From: Flavobacteriales bacterium UBA6057
GTDB lineage: Bacteria; Bacteroidota; Bacteroidia; Flavobacteriales_G; Salibacteraceae
Assembly: GCA_002428995.1 (NCBI GenBank)
Contig: DIYJ01000009.1
Span: 186,001-250,000, forward strand
Direction: 5' to 3'
DNA length: 64,000 nt
The translations under genes were made by a program, and so were the position numbers. Positions within the stretch are counted from its first letter, which is position 1. Every line of letters begins with the position of its first letter. The notes under the pieces are model-generated. The model did not search any database. It was not told the origin of the DNA and was given only the letters and a program-made list of their open reading frames with translations. This document shows positions 27,301 through 36,700 of this stretch, piece by piece.

Positions 27301-28192
27301 ACCACGAATAGTCATAGTTGGCCGTTCCACCGGATGCTGTTACTGTCATAGCTCCAGTAGATTCCCCGTTGCAGGCGATGTTTGTTGAGCTTGTGATAGA
27401 AGCCGACATAGAGCAGGTTGTCCCACCAGATACCGCTCTGACCCTTACATAGTCAAAGACCATTTCTTCGGCAGACGCCCCTAGGCATGCAAGGCGAATA
27501 GACATTTTTGTAGCAGTGTTCGGTACCTCAATGGCGAACGAATCTGCTTCCAACGCCACACCTAGTTCGTTGGCTGACGTATTAGCAGCCCCATTCAAAT
27601 CTGTGTCTTCCGTAAGGTTCGTACTAGTCGCCCCTGCACCACCGTAGTATGCACCAAAGATGGTGTAAGTACCTGTGTTTACATTAGCTACTGTAGGTAG
27701 TCCACCCACCGAATTTGCACCCGAGGCAATATCCGAATCGAAAGCTGCTTCAATAAGGAAGTAGTCAGAAGACTCAAATCGGCTGTTTAGCTCCGTGCTA
27801 GCTCCCATTAAAAGGGTAACTCTAATAGAATCTCCCTGATAACTGGAGACATCTAATGTTTTCGTCACAAAGTACCCAGCATTGCCCGTTCCTAGCGGGT
27901 TGTCACTGGCGTCCATATCCTCACCACCAAAAGCGTAATTGCCCTGCTGGCCCGAATAAGCCTGGAAGAAGTTTCTGCCCGAGGTAGTACCCGAAGGGTT
28001 TGGACCTGCAGCGCTGGAATCAACATTCCATCGGATCCAGACATCACCACCTCCATCGTTGAAAGCATTAGTCCGGTAGTTGGTGCCATCCTGGCCCGAA
28101 CTCTCAAAATTCTCCGTGTAGAGGAGCTGGGCATGAATTTGAAAGCAAAAGATGATCGTAAATAGGCTGAGTAAAACTTTGCTCAATGACAT
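21392..28192 (-). CDS. Giant SprB-repeat/HYR adhesin with T9SS type A sorting domain
   Basis: 2266 residues. Signal peptide (ending FQIHAQ); residues about 23-255 are a lectin-like beta-sandwich (LLYTENFESSGQDGTNYR ... MVFDYVRVRA). SprB-type repeats of about 75 residues follow (about 259-1703): one divergent unit, five of the NTAVGASASISS...CNGG class, then 13 of the DSNVSCN.FSDGG class. Each repeat has two Cys and a GCTDS motif. Four HYR-like modules (about 1703-1950; DNCGIASISLDSTDFDCSE) come next, then two beta domains, then a type A sorting domain (VVYPNPNRGTFTVKH ... GQGVFFLQISG). It is probably a cell-surface adhesin exported by T9SS. It leads a three-gene operon. The N-terminal domain is nearly duplicated in the gene ending at 33751. 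Confidence 0.92.
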   Translation of the reverse strand: MSLSKVLLSLFTIIFCFQIHAQLLYTENFESSGQDGTNYRTNAFNDGGGDVWIRWNVDSSAAGPNPSGTTSGRNFFQAYSGQQGNYAFGGEDMDASDNPLGTGNAGYFVTKTLDVSSYQGDSIRVTLLMGASTELNSRFESSDYFLIEAAFDSDIASGANSVGGLPTVANVNTGTYTIFGAYYGGAGATSTNLTEDTDLNGAANTSANELGVALEADSFAIEVPNTATKMSIRLACLGASAEEMVFDYVRVRAVSGGTTCSMSASITSSTNIACNGESTGAMTVTASGGTANYDYSWSNFSSTSNTSSTTNSITNLPATTYTVTVTDNNGCTATASETLTQNTAVGASASISSAILCNGGTGNVTVTPSGGTGVYTYNWNTGETNQTETGVTADTYSVTVTDGNGCTDSSTVTITQNTAVGASASISSAILCNGGTGNVTVTPSGGTGGYTYNWNTGETAQTETGVLADTYSVTVTDGFGCTDSSTVTLTQNTAVGASASISSAILCNGGTGNVTVTPSGGTGGYTYNWNTGETNQTETGVLADTYSVTVTDGNGCTDSSTVTLTQNTAVGASASISSAILCNGGTGNVTVTPSGGTGGYTYNWNTGETAQTETGVLADTYSVTVTDGFGCTDSSTVTITQNTAVGASASISSAILCNGGTGNVTVTPSGGTGGYTYNWNTGETAQTETGVSADTYSVTVTDGFGCTDSSTITITQPTALTASTTLDSNTTCGAFDGGATASATGGTGSYTYNWSNSATTASITGVAAGTYSVTITDAFGCTDSTALDIADVGGITSSAIVDSNVTCNTFSDGGATASATGGTGSFTYNWSNSATTASITGVTAGTYSVTITDQAGCTDSSSVAITEPVALTALTVADSNVSCNTFFDGGATAAATGGTGSYTYNWSNSAVTASITGVAAGTYSVTITDQNGCTDSASVTITQPASLVASGVVDSNATCSGFFDGGATASATGGTGSYTYNWSNSASTASITGVPSGTYSVTITDQNGCTDSASVTITQPNTILALAIVDSNVTCNSFSDGGATASSSGITGITTYLWSNSATTASITGVVAGTYSITVSDANGCTDSTSVTITEPAALVASSIVDSNISCNGETDGGITASATGGTGAYTYNWSNSAVTASITGLPGGTYSVTITDQNGCTDSASSTVIEPVMLVAASIVDSNASCNGFFDGGATASATGGTGAYTYNWSNSATTASITGVPATTYSVTITDQNGCTDSSSVTITEPTAISAAAVIDSNVTCNSFSDGGATASATGGTGAYTYNWSNSATTASITGVVAGTYSVTITDQNGCTDSTSATVTEPAALVASSIVDSNISCNSEIDGGATASATGGTMPYTYNWSNAATTASITGAAAGTYSVTITDLNGCTDSASVTITEPAVLVSASIVDSNVSCNTFSDGGATASATGGTMPYTYNWSNSAITASITGVVAGTYSVTITDQNGCTDSSSITITEPAVLVSASIVDSNVSCNSFSDGGATASATGGTMPYTYNWSNSATTASITGVVAGTYSVTITDHNGCTDSSSTTITEPAILVSSTVVDSNTSCNGDSDGGATASATGGTMPYTYNWSNAATTASITGLAAGTYSVTITDQNGCTDSASVVVTEPAVLSLSVTLDSNESCVSAMDGGLTATPTGGTPVYTYDWINTTTTTASITGIAAGSYSVIVTDANGCTATGSESVIVEDVTPPTVVVQDINAYLDGSGSITVLASEVDNGTFDACGIASTSIDVSTFNCSNIGPNTVVFTAVDVNGNSDSSNVTITVLDTNSPVMATQNVTIYLDANGEATTTAVAIDNGTADNCGIASISLDSTDFDCSEVGANTVTLTATDINGNTNTATATVTVMDTLDPIMVVQNTTIYLDANGQASVTAAAVDNGTNDNCGIATLELDSTNFDCSEAGPNMVTLTATDVNGNVSTATAFVTVLDTIAPSLIVNNDTSVCATDGSGTVVSFANLTDDNCGVGSITQTAGLPSGSTFPIGTTVNTFLVIDVNGNATVDSFTVEVFDFPVLSIDEVGILCETADAVQLQGQPAGGTFSGPGVAGSEFDPTAVDAGNQPITYTFVTAENCSYSTTIFADVRLNPDVNLGEFGDSVCIEFQLVAAPVATPSGGVYSGPGIDSITLETAVAGLGEHTITYTFEDEFGCVGSDSTIVEVIQCFEPAGIAGIEADGARSVVYPNPNRGTFTVKHDLQGAVQGKLFSARGELVMELNRVISDEVITLDQIGQGVFFLQISGPDLNEIHRIIIQ
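23083..27420 (-). repeat. SprB-repeat array (about 19 units of ~225 bp)
   Basis: In-frame tandem repeats encoding the SprB-like units of the 2266-residue adhesin. The five units nearest the N-terminus (about 26040-27190) are almost identical at the nucleotide level. They alternate two variants (GETNQ..GNG and GETAQ..GFG), which suggests expansion by duplication of a two-unit block. The remaining 13 units are more diverged. The reverse strand stays open over long stretches here because of the repeat composition; those frames are not genes. Confidence 0.9.
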
Positions 28193-28236
28193 GATGCAAA
28201 TAGGGTTTGAGTTATCGGTAAAAAATAAATTTTTTG

Positions 28237-28261
28237 CAAATGTATAACCGTTACGCTAACG
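28237..28261 (-). promoter_or_regulatory. Promoter of the giant adhesin operon with overlapping dyad
   Basis: TACATTTG (28237-28244, minus strand) matches the -7 consensus exactly, about 45 bp upstream of the ATG. Immediately upstream, CGTTA-CGC-TAACG (28249-28261) is a perfect inverted repeat with 5-bp arms, placed in the -7/-33 spacer, where a regulator could act. The dyad is short and may be chance. Confidence 0.5.
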
Positions 28262-28354
28262 ATAGATTCCAGCTTTAGAGGGACTTGCACCCTTGTGTGC
28301 TGGTATGAAAAGTGGAAATCCAACGAAAAGTGTTGGATACAATAGGGTAAAAAA

Positions 28355-28378
28355 AAGGTGTCCGCATTGGGACACCTT
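28355..28378 (-). terminator. Intrinsic terminator of the upstream surface-protein operon
   Basis: AAGGTGTCC (28355-28363), loop GCATTG, GGACACCTT (28370-28378). On the minus strand the stem is followed by eight or more T residues. It ends the three-gene unit 38004-28400 and separates it from the next operon starting at 28192. Confidence 0.93.
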
Positions 28379-28399
28379 GTTCTGAGGACTTAAAATGAC

Positions 28400-29446
28400 T
28401 TACTGAACAACCAGTTGCTTGATCCAGCGCTGTTCTCGATGTTCAATGTTCAACAGGTAGATTCCACCCGGCAGCATGGATACATCAATTCTGGATTGAT
28501 TACGCTCAACATTGATGACTCTTCCTTCGAGCGTTCTGAGTTCCACACGATCAGGTACATCCGAAGCTCCGATCATGATGTTGACTTCTTCACGTGTCGG
28601 ATTCGGGAATACGCTCACACTTGCTTGCTTTTGAGCATCAGCTATACCTACTGTGAGCTCTACATAGATGCTATCGGAAGCCTGGCAACCTTCCGCATTC
28701 GTTACGGTTACGAATACGTAGCCTGCTTCAGTGATCAAGGTTGAAGAATCTGTTGATCCTGTGGACCATTCATACCCGGCAAATCCTGAAGGTGCCACCA
28801 CCGGAATGGAAGACAGGAATTCAGATGGGATGAATGCGGTATCGCTGTCGAAAGCAAAAACCGGAGCTGCATTGTCGAAACCGATGGTAACCGTCACCGT
28901 CTTTTCGCATCCAAAATCATCCGTCACTGTCACGGAATGGTCTCCGGGTGCCAGTCCACTCACTGATTCTGTTGTAGAACCATCATCCCATACATAAGAG
29001 TAGGGGGAAAGACCTCCGGAAACGGAGACCGTTGCAGCACCATCCGCGGTGTTTGAACAGCTGGCATTGCTAACAGCGGAGAACGTTGCGTCCAACGAAT
29101 CGAGCACGAACACTTCTACCACGTTGGAATATGCGATTTCGGCACATGTCAGTACCCGTACTTGCCTACGGAAAAAGGTAGTTTCCGTAAGTCCAACAGG
29201 TTGGTAGGCGGTGTCTGTATTCGTTCCTGGAGCCGCAGCCCAGTTGCCTCCGGCTGTGGAATCCTGCCATTCATACAGGTAATCCAATTGACCCAGAGAG
29301 CCTGAAGCGTTTGCAGCCGATAGAAAGGCTGCTGGCACTCCTCCGTAGCAAACGGTATCCACCGTTTGTGCTGTCGCCAGCATTGGTAGCAGACCCGATA
29401 GGGAGAATGCTGCCACGAGCATGAAAGATCTCAATCCTGTTTTCAT
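28400..29446 (-). CDS. T9SS type A secreted protein: Ig-like domain, one SprB repeat, sorting domain
   Basis: 348 residues from the ATG at 29446 (the frame reaches a TTG at 29461). The signal peptide ends PMLATA. The mature protein begins QTVDTVCYGGVPAAF and continues YLYEWQDSTAGGNW ... TETTFFRRQV ... YSNVVEVFV, an Ig-like domain also present in the upstream gene. One SprB repeat follows (ASCSNTADGAATVSVSGG, DDFGCEKTVTV), then a beta module and a type A sorting domain (VSVFPNPTREEVNIMIG ... PGGIYLLNIEH). It starts 17 nt after the stop of the preceding giant gene, so translation is probably coupled. Of the three products of this operon it is the only one with a sorting domain. Confidence 0.9.
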   Translation of the reverse strand: MKTGLRSFMLVAAFSLSGLLPMLATAQTVDTVCYGGVPAAFLSAANASGSLGQLDYLYEWQDSTAGGNWAAAPGTNTDTAYQPVGLTETTFFRRQVRVLTCAEIAYSNVVEVFVLDSLDATFSAVSNASCSNTADGAATVSVSGGLSPYSYVWDDGSTTESVSGLAPGDHSVTVTDDFGCEKTVTVTIGFDNAAPVFAFDSDTAFIPSEFLSSIPVVAPSGFAGYEWSTGSTDSSTLITEAGYVFVTVTNAEGCQASDSIYVELTVGIADAQKQASVSVFPNPTREEVNIMIGASDVPDRVELRTLEGRVINVERNQSRIDVSMLPGGIYLLNIEHREQRWIKQLVVQ

Positions 29447-29463
29447 CAGATTTCGTTTCAATG

Positions 29464-32400
29464 TTAATTGCCGGTTATGATACTTCCGCCATCGAGTGCC
29501 GCAGGTTCGGCAACGGTGTCAGAAGTCGTTTCCACACATCCATTCGCGTCCGTTACGGTCACGGAATAGGTGTTGGCAACAAGGTTCGTAATGTTCTGTG
29601 TCGTTTCGCTATTGCTCCATGCGAAGCTGTAGTTGGCTGTTCCACCGGTTACGTTGAGAGCGATCTCTCCATCATTTCCTGCATTACAGGTCACGTTTGT
29701 CACTGTGGTACTCAGCATGAGTGAATCGGGTTGACTGATCGTCACGGAAGCAGAATCTGTACATCCGTTTTGATCGGTGATGGTCACCGAATAGGTGCCA
29801 GCAGCAACCCCAGTGATAGAGGCAGTGGTCGCAGAGTTGCTCCAATCGTAAGTGTAAGGCATTGTTCCACCCGTAGCAGAGGCCGTAGCACCACCATCCA
29901 GGAAGCTATTACAAGTGACGTTGGAATCCAATACGGTAGATGCAACGAGCGGATCTGGTTCTGTGATGGTCACGGAAGCAGAATCTGTACATCCGTTTTG
30001 GTCGGTAATAGTCACCGAGTAAGTTCCAGCGGCAACTCCTGTGATGGACTCTGTTATGGCAGAGTTGCTCCACGAGTAAGTGTAAGGCATTGTGCCGCCT
30101 GTGGCCGAAGCTGTGGCGCCACCATCTGAGAAGGTGTTACAAGAGGCGTTGGAGTCTATAATGGATGCAGCCACTAATACGGCTGGCTCTGTAATGGTTA
30201 CCGAACTTGAATCAGTACAGCCATTCGCATCTGTAATGGTCACCGAGTAAGTTCCAGCGACTACTCCTGTGATAGACTCCGTGATGGCAGAGTTGCTCCA
30301 CAAGTAAGTGTAAGGCATTGTTCCACCTGTAGCCGAAGCTGTGGCACCACCATCTGAGAAGGTGTTGCAGGAAGCATTGGAATCTACAATGGAAGCTGCC
30401 ACCAACACAGCAGGTTCAGTAATGGTTACCGAACTTGAGTCTGTACAGCCATTGGCGTCTGTAATGGTCACCGAGTAGGTGCCTGCCACAACTCCGGTGA
30501 TGGAGGCCGTAGTGGCCGAGTTACTCCAGTTGTAGGTGTAAGGCATTGTTCCACCTGTGGCTGAAGCTGTGGCCCCACCATCTGAGAACGTATTACATGA
30601 AATGTTCGAGTCTACGATGGAGGCAGCAACCAGAGCCGCAGGTTCGGTGATGGTCACTGAACTTGAGTCTGTACAGCCATTGGCGTCAGTAATGGTCACT
30701 GAATAAGTGCCTGCCACAACTCCTGTGATGGAAGCTGTAATGGCCGAGTTGCTCCAGTTGTAAGTGTAAGGCATGGTTCCTCCAGTCGCAGAAGCTGTAG
30801 CCCCACCATCTGAGAAGGTATTACAGGTGACGTTGGAATCAACAATCGCAGCTGAGACGAGAACAACAGGCTCGGTGATGGTTACCGAACTTGAATCGGT
30901 GCAACCGTTGGCGTCTGTGATGGTCACAGAATAAGTGCCCGCTACAACTCCTGTGATCGATTCGGTTATTGCAGAGTTGCTCCACAAGTAAGTGTAAGGC
31001 ATGGTTCCACCAGTCGCAGAAGCTGTAGCTCCACCGTCAGCGAAGGTGTTACAAGAAACGTTGGAATCAACAATCGAAGCAGAAACCAATACGGCTGGCT
31101 CTGTGATGGTGACGGAGCTTGAATCTGTACAACCGTTGGCGTCTGTGATGGTCACGGAATAAGTACCTGCTACCACTCCTGTAATGGAAGCCGCAGTGGC
31201 TGCGTTGCTCCAGTTGTAAGTGTAAGGCATGGTGCCACCCGTAGCGGAGGCGGTAGCTCCACCATCAGAGAAGGTGTTACAGGAAACGTTGGAATCGACA
31301 ATGGAAGCTGAAACCAGTACTGCTGGTTCTGTAATGGTGATGGAGCTTGAATCTGTACAACCGTTGGCGTCTGTGATGGTCACAGAATATGTACCAGCTA
31401 CAACTCCAGTGATGGAAGCTGTAGTAGCAGAGTTGCTCCAGTTGTAAGTGTAAGGCATGGTGCCACCCGTTGCAGAGGCTGTAGCCCCACCGTCAGAGAA
31501 GGTGTTACAAGAAACGTTGGAGTCGACAATGGAAGCCGAAACCAGTACTACCGGTTCTGTAATGGTGATAGAGCTTGAATCCGTACAACCGTTGGCGTCT
31601 GTGATGGTCACAGAATAAGTGCCCGCTACCACTCCTGTGATGGAAGCTGTAATGGCAGAGTTGCTCCAGTTATAAGTGTAAGGCATGGTTCCGCCCGTTG
31701 CGGAAGCTGTAGCCCCACCATTAGAGAAAGTGTTACAAGAAACATTGGAATCGACAATGGAAGCCGAAACCAGTACTACCGGTTCTGTGATGGTGATAGA
31801 GCTTGAATCCGTACAACCGTTCTGATCAGTGATGGTTACTGAGTAAGTCCCCGCCACAACTCCAGTGATGGAAGCTGTCGTGGCAGAGTTGCTCCAGTTA
31901 TAGGTGTAAGGCATGGTTCCACCCGTAGCGGAAGCTGTGGCTCCGCCATCCGAGAACGTATTACAAGAAACGTTGGAATCGACAATGGAAGCAGAAACCA
32001 GCACTGCCGGCTCTGTGATGGTGATGGAGCTTGAATCCGTACAACCGTTGGCATCTGTAATGGTCACAGAATAAGTCCCCGCCACAACTCCTGTGATGGA
32101 AGCTGTAGTAGCAGAGTTGCTCCAGTTATAGGTATAAGGCATCGTTCCACCCGTAGCGGAAGCTGTTCCTCCACCGTCAGAGAAGGTGTTACAGGAAACA
32201 TTGGAATCGACAATGGAAGCCGAAACCAGTACTGCTGGCTCTGTGATAGTGATGGAGCTTGAATCCGTACATCCGTTGGCATCTGTGATGGTCACAGAAT
32301 AAGTCCCCGCCACAACTCCTGTGATGGAAGCTGTAATGGCAGAGTTACTCCAGTTGTAAGTGTAAGGCATGGTGCCGCCCGTAGCAGAAGTCGTAGCTCC

Positions 32401-33711
32401 ACCATCCGAGAAGGTATTACATGAGACATTGGAATCGACAATGGAAGCCGAGACCAGTACTACCGGTTCAGTGATGGTGATGGAGCTTGAATCTGTACAT
32501 CCGTTTTGATCGGTGATGGTCACGGAATAAGTACCTGCTACCACTCCTGTGATGGAAGCCGTGGTAGCAGAGTTGCTCCAGTTATAGGTGTAAGGCATGG
32601 TGCCACCTGTGGCAGAAGCCGTAGCTCCACCATCTGAGAATGTGTTACAAGAAACGTTGGAGTCGACAATGGAAGCCGAAACCAGTACTGCTGGCTCTGT
32701 GATAGTGATGGAGCTTGAATCCGTACATCCGTTTTGATCGGTGATGGTTACTGAGTAAGTACCCGCGACAACTCCAGTGATGGAAGCCGTGGTTGCGGAG
32801 TTGCTCCAGTTATAGGTGTAAGGCATGGTGCCACCTGTAGCAGAAGCCGTAGCTCCACCATCCGAGAAGGTGTTACAAGAAACATTTGAATCGACAATGG
32901 AAGCCGAAACCAGTACTGCTGGCTCTGTGATGGTCACCGAAGCGGAATCTGTACATCCGTTTTGATCGGTAATGGTCACCGAGTAGGTGCCTGCAGCAAT
33001 GCCCGTAATGGAAGCCGTAGTAGCAGAATTACTCCAACTGTAAGTGTAAGGCATCGTACCGCCTGTAGCAGAAGCTGTAGCTCCACCGTCAAGGAATGTG
33101 TTGCAAGACACATTGGAGTCAGCAATGGACGCTGCGATGAGCGAAGCTGGTTCGGTCACTGTAAAGGAATAGATCAATGTGTTGCACGATTCTGAATCGG
33201 TTACACTCACTGTGTAGTTTCCTGCACCAAGCCCTGAGTTCACGTTGGTCGTTGACCCTCCTGACGACCATGTGTACGTGTAAGGCGCAAGCCCACCAGT
33301 AATGTTCACAGTGATGGATCCATCCGTGAATCCATTACATGAAGCATCGCTGACGATGGTGGATGTGGAATCCAATTCGTCAAACACAAATACCTCGAGG
33401 ACATTTGAGTAGGCCACACCACAGGCGGTTGAGGTCACCTGACGCCTGAAGTAGGTGGTTTCCGTCAATGCCTGCGGTTGATACACGAGGCCATTGTTGG
33501 TGCCTGGTGCGGCACTCCAGTTTCCAGAGGCGGTTGAGTCTTGCCATTCATAGGTGTAACTGTTGTCTCCACCAGAGGCAGCTGCGTTGCTGATGAATGC
33601 AGCTGGAGCCGTGTTGTAGCATACGCTGTCCACGGTCTGGCCAAGAACCGAAAAGGTCGTGAATGTCAGAGCTATAACGCTCAGAATTCGGAGGGTTAAT
33701 CGAGCTTTCAT
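29464..33711 (-). CDS. Giant SprB-repeat protein lacking a sorting domain
   Basis: 1415 residues. Signal peptide ends FSVLG; the Ig-like domain (QTVDSVCYNTAPAAF ... YEWQDSTASGNW ... TETTYFRRQV ... YSNVLEVFV) is shared with the downstream gene. Then 17 SprB-type units run to the C-terminus, most of them near-identical (VSASIVDSNVSCNTFSDGG, MPYTYNWSNSATTASITG, TYSVTITDANGCTDSS). The chain stops at EPAALDGGSIITGN, exactly where a new repeat or domain would begin, with no type A or type B sorting domain. It must therefore be retained, rely on a partner, or be a split piece of a longer ancestor. Middle gene of a three-gene operon; gap of 39 bp upstream and 17 bp downstream. Confidence 0.9.
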   Translation of the reverse strand: MKARLTLRILSVIALTFTTFSVLGQTVDSVCYNTAPAAFISNAAASGGDNSYTYEWQDSTASGNWSAAPGTNNGLVYQPQALTETTYFRRQVTSTACGVAYSNVLEVFVFDELDSTSTIVSDASCNGFTDGSITVNITGGLAPYTYTWSSGGSTTNVNSGLGAGNYTVSVTDSESCNTLIYSFTVTEPASLIAASIADSNVSCNTFLDGGATASATGGTMPYTYSWSNSATTASITGIAAGTYSVTITDQNGCTDSASVTITEPAVLVSASIVDSNVSCNTFSDGGATASATGGTMPYTYNWSNSATTASITGVVAGTYSVTITDQNGCTDSSSITITEPAVLVSASIVDSNVSCNTFSDGGATASATGGTMPYTYNWSNSATTASITGVVAGTYSVTITDQNGCTDSSSITITEPVVLVSASIVDSNVSCNTFSDGGATTSATGGTMPYTYNWSNSAITASITGVVAGTYSVTITDANGCTDSSSITITEPAVLVSASIVDSNVSCNTFSDGGGTASATGGTMPYTYNWSNSATTASITGVVAGTYSVTITDANGCTDSSSITITEPAVLVSASIVDSNVSCNTFSDGGATASATGGTMPYTYNWSNSATTASITGVVAGTYSVTITDQNGCTDSSSITITEPVVLVSASIVDSNVSCNTFSNGGATASATGGTMPYTYNWSNSAITASITGVVAGTYSVTITDANGCTDSSSITITEPVVLVSASIVDSNVSCNTFSDGGATASATGGTMPYTYNWSNSATTASITGVVAGTYSVTITDANGCTDSSSITITEPAVLVSASIVDSNVSCNTFSDGGATASATGGTMPYTYNWSNAATAASITGVVAGTYSVTITDANGCTDSSSVTITEPAVLVSASIVDSNVSCNTFADGGATASATGGTMPYTYLWSNSAITESITGVVAGTYSVTITDANGCTDSSSVTITEPVVLVSAAIVDSNVTCNTFSDGGATASATGGTMPYTYNWSNSAITASITGVVAGTYSVTITDANGCTDSSSVTITEPAALVAASIVDSNISCNTFSDGGATASATGGTMPYTYNWSNSATTASITGVVAGTYSVTITDANGCTDSSSVTITEPAVLVAASIVDSNASCNTFSDGGATASATGGTMPYTYLWSNSAITESITGVVAGTYSVTITDANGCTDSSSVTITEPAVLVAASIIDSNASCNTFSDGGATASATGGTMPYTYSWSNSAITESITGVAAGTYSVTITDQNGCTDSASVTITEPDPLVASTVLDSNVTCNSFLDGGATASATGGTMPYTYDWSNSATTASITGVAAGTYSVTITDQNGCTDSASVTISQPDSLMLSTTVTNVTCNAGNDGEIALNVTGGTANYSFAWSNSETTQNITNLVANTYSVTVTDANGCVETTSDTVAEPAALDGGSIITGN
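29500..33370 (-). repeat. Near-identical 228-bp tandem repeats (17 units)
   Basis: Each unit encodes 76 residues. Units 2-10 (about 30900-33000) are almost identical in DNA, differing mainly by synonymous changes and by alternation of DQNGCTDSS with DANGCTDSS. High identity over 228 bp makes the array prone to recombination, so copy number may vary between cells, and short-read assembly of this stretch is unreliable. Confidence 0.92.
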
Positions 33712-33750
33712 GATTCTACTTAGGGTTTAGGTGAGGTCTTTGGGTAAGGT

Positions 33751-36700
33751 TTAGTTTGTTGATACGTTTCCTGGATCGAGCACTGCAGGTTCACCCACAG
33801 TGGCTGATGTTGATTTTTCACAGCCATTCGCATCGGTTACAGTCACTGTGTAAGTGGCTGCCCCAAGGCTGACAATGTCTTCAGTAGTTTCACTGTTCGA
33901 CCATGAATAAGAGAAGTTGGCTTCTCCACCTGTCACGGTGAGGTCAACAGAGCCGTCCGTATCACCATTACACGTGGCGTCTGAAGCAACAGCGGATACA
34001 CTGAGCAGGGTGCTCGCTTCGCTTACGTTGTCAGAGTCGGTGATGGTGCAGTTGTTGGCGTCTGTAACTGTTACAGCGTAGGTTCCCTGACCGAGCGCAC
34101 TCAAATCCTCGGTGGTCGCGCTGTTGCTCCACATATAGGTGTAGGAAGTAGTTCCTCCCGAAACCGTTAAATCAACCGTTCCGTCATCATCTCCTGTACA
34201 GGTTACGTTGGTGCTGACCGTTGATGCGGATAGAGCAGTGGGCTGAGTCAACAGGATTGAAGTGGAATCAGTACAGCCATTTTGGTCTGTAACGGTTACA
34301 GAGTAGGTAGTGGCTCCGATGTTGTCTTCCACCGCGTTGGTTTCTCCCGTATTCCATGAATAGGTGTAGGGCGAAGTGCCTCCCGTTTCCGAAGCGGTCA
34401 CCTCACCATCGGTGTCACCAAAACAGTCTAGGGTGCCGGTCACAGAGGCAGAGGCCACAAGTTCTGTTGGTTGAGTGAGTGTAGTGGAAGCAGAATCAGT
34501 ACAACCGTTCTGATCTGTCACAGTCACGGAGTAGGTAGTAGCTCCTATATTGTTTTCTACCGCGTTGGTTTCGCCTGTATTCCAGGAATACGTGTAAGGC
34601 GATGTGCCTCCCGTTTCTGAAGCAGTCACTTCCCCGTCTGTGTCACCAAAGCAATCCAGCGTACCTGTCACGGAAGCTGAGGCTACCAGTTGGGTAGGCT
34701 GGGAAAGGGCCACAGAAGCTGAATCTGTACATCCGTTTTGGTCCGTCACGGTTACGGAATAGGTTGAGGCTCCGAGGTTGTCCTCTACTGCATTGGTTTC
34801 ACTTGTGTTCCAGGAATAGGTAAAGGGAGATGTGCCGCCTGTTTCTGAAGCAGTTACCTCGCCATCCGTATCCCCGAAGCAATTGAGGGCATCGGTTACG
34901 GACGCAGAGGCTACGAGTTGATCAGGTTGGGATAGTGCTACAGAAGCTGAGTCTGTACAACCGTTCTGATCGGTGACAGTCACGGAATAAGTAGTAGCCC
35001 CAATGTTGTTTTCTATGGCGTTGGTTTCGCCCGTATTCCAGGAATAGGTGTAGGGTGAAGTTCCTCCAGTTTCCGAAGCGGTTACTTCACCATCCGTATC
35101 TCCAAAGCAATCCAGTGTGCCAGTGACGGATGCAGAAGCAACCAACTGCGTGGGTTGGGTGAGTGCTATAGAAGCTGAATCTGTACAGCCGTTCTGATCT
35201 GTCACGGTTACAGAATAAGTGGTTGCGCCAATGTTGTTTTCTATGGCGTTGGTTTCACCCGTGTTCCATGAGTAGGTGTAAGGAGAAGTTCCTCCGGTTT
35301 CAGAAGCGGTGACCTCACCATCCGTATCTCCGAAGCAATCCAGGGTTCCGGTGACTGAAGCTGAGGCTACCAGCTGAGTAGGCTGGGTGAGTGTTGTAGA
35401 AGCTGAATCTGTACATCCATTCTGATCTGTCACGGTCACCGAATAAGTGGTTGCACCAATGTTGTTTTCGATCGCGTTGGTTTCGCCCGTGTTCCAAGAG
35501 TAGGTGTAAGGAGAAGTTCCTCCGGTCTCAGAGGCCGTAACCTCACCATCCGTATCTCCGAAGCAGTCCAAGGTTCCGGTGACTGAAGCTGAGGCTACCA
35601 ACTGAGTAGGCTGGGTGAGTGGTACAGAAGCCGAATCCGTACATCCGTTTTGGTCTGTCACGGTTACGGAATAAGTAGTGGCTCCAAGGTTATTTTCAAT
35701 CGCGTTGGTTTCGCCTGTATTCCAGCTGTACGTGAAGGGAGAAGTTCCGCCTGTCTCCGAAGCAGTCACCTCACCATCCGTATCACCAAAGCAACTGATC
35801 GCGCTTGACACCGAGGCAGAAGCCACGAGTTGATCGGGCTGTGTGAGTTCTACGGAGGCCGAATCCGTACAACCGTTCTGATCTGTTACAGTCACGGAGT
35901 AGGTAGTAGCTCCAATGTTGTTTTCTATGGCGTTGGTTTCGCCTGTATTCCAGGAGTAGGTGTAAGGTGAAGTACCTCCGGTTTCTGAGGCGGTAACCTC
36001 ACCATCCGTATCTCCAAAACAATCCAGGGTTCCGGTCACGGAAGCTGAAGCAACGAGTTGCGTAGATTGAGTAAGTGTTGTGGAAGCTGAATCCGTGCAA
36101 CCGTTTTGATCGGTCACAGTTACCGAATAGGTAGTAGCTCCAATGTTGTTTTCTATGGCGCTGGTTTCGCCCGTATTCCAGGAATAGGTGTAGGGAGACG
36201 TTCCTCCAGTTTCCGAGGCTGTTACCTCACCATCGGTATCTCCAAAACAATCCAGGGTTCCGGTCACAGAGGCCGAGGCTACTAGCTGCGTGGGTTGAGT
36301 AAGCGCCACCGATGCTGAGTCCGTACATCCATTCTGGTCGGTAATGGTCACAGAGTAGGTGGTGGCTCCAAGGTTTGTCTCCGTTGCATTTGTTTCTCCG
36401 GTATTCCAGCTGTAGGTATACGGGGATGTTCCACCAGTTTCGGAAGCGGTCACTTGTCCGTCCGTGTCTCCAAAGCAATCAATGGAGCCTGTGACCGAAG
36501 CTGAAGCTACCAGCTGCGAAGGTTGAGTGAGCGCCACTGATGCTGAGTCCGTACATCCATTCTGATCTGTAATGGTAACAGAATAGGTGGTGGCTCCAAG
36601 GTTCGTCTCCGTAGCATCTGTCTCGCCCGTGTTCCAGTTGTAGGTGTAAGGGGAAGTTCCACCAGTTTCGGAAGCGGTTACTTGTCCGTCCGTGTCTCCA

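Noticed and set aside
29464..33711. Possible CRISPR or satellite array
   Set aside because: Units are 225-228 bp, contiguous, in frame and protein-coding with domain features; there are no spacers.
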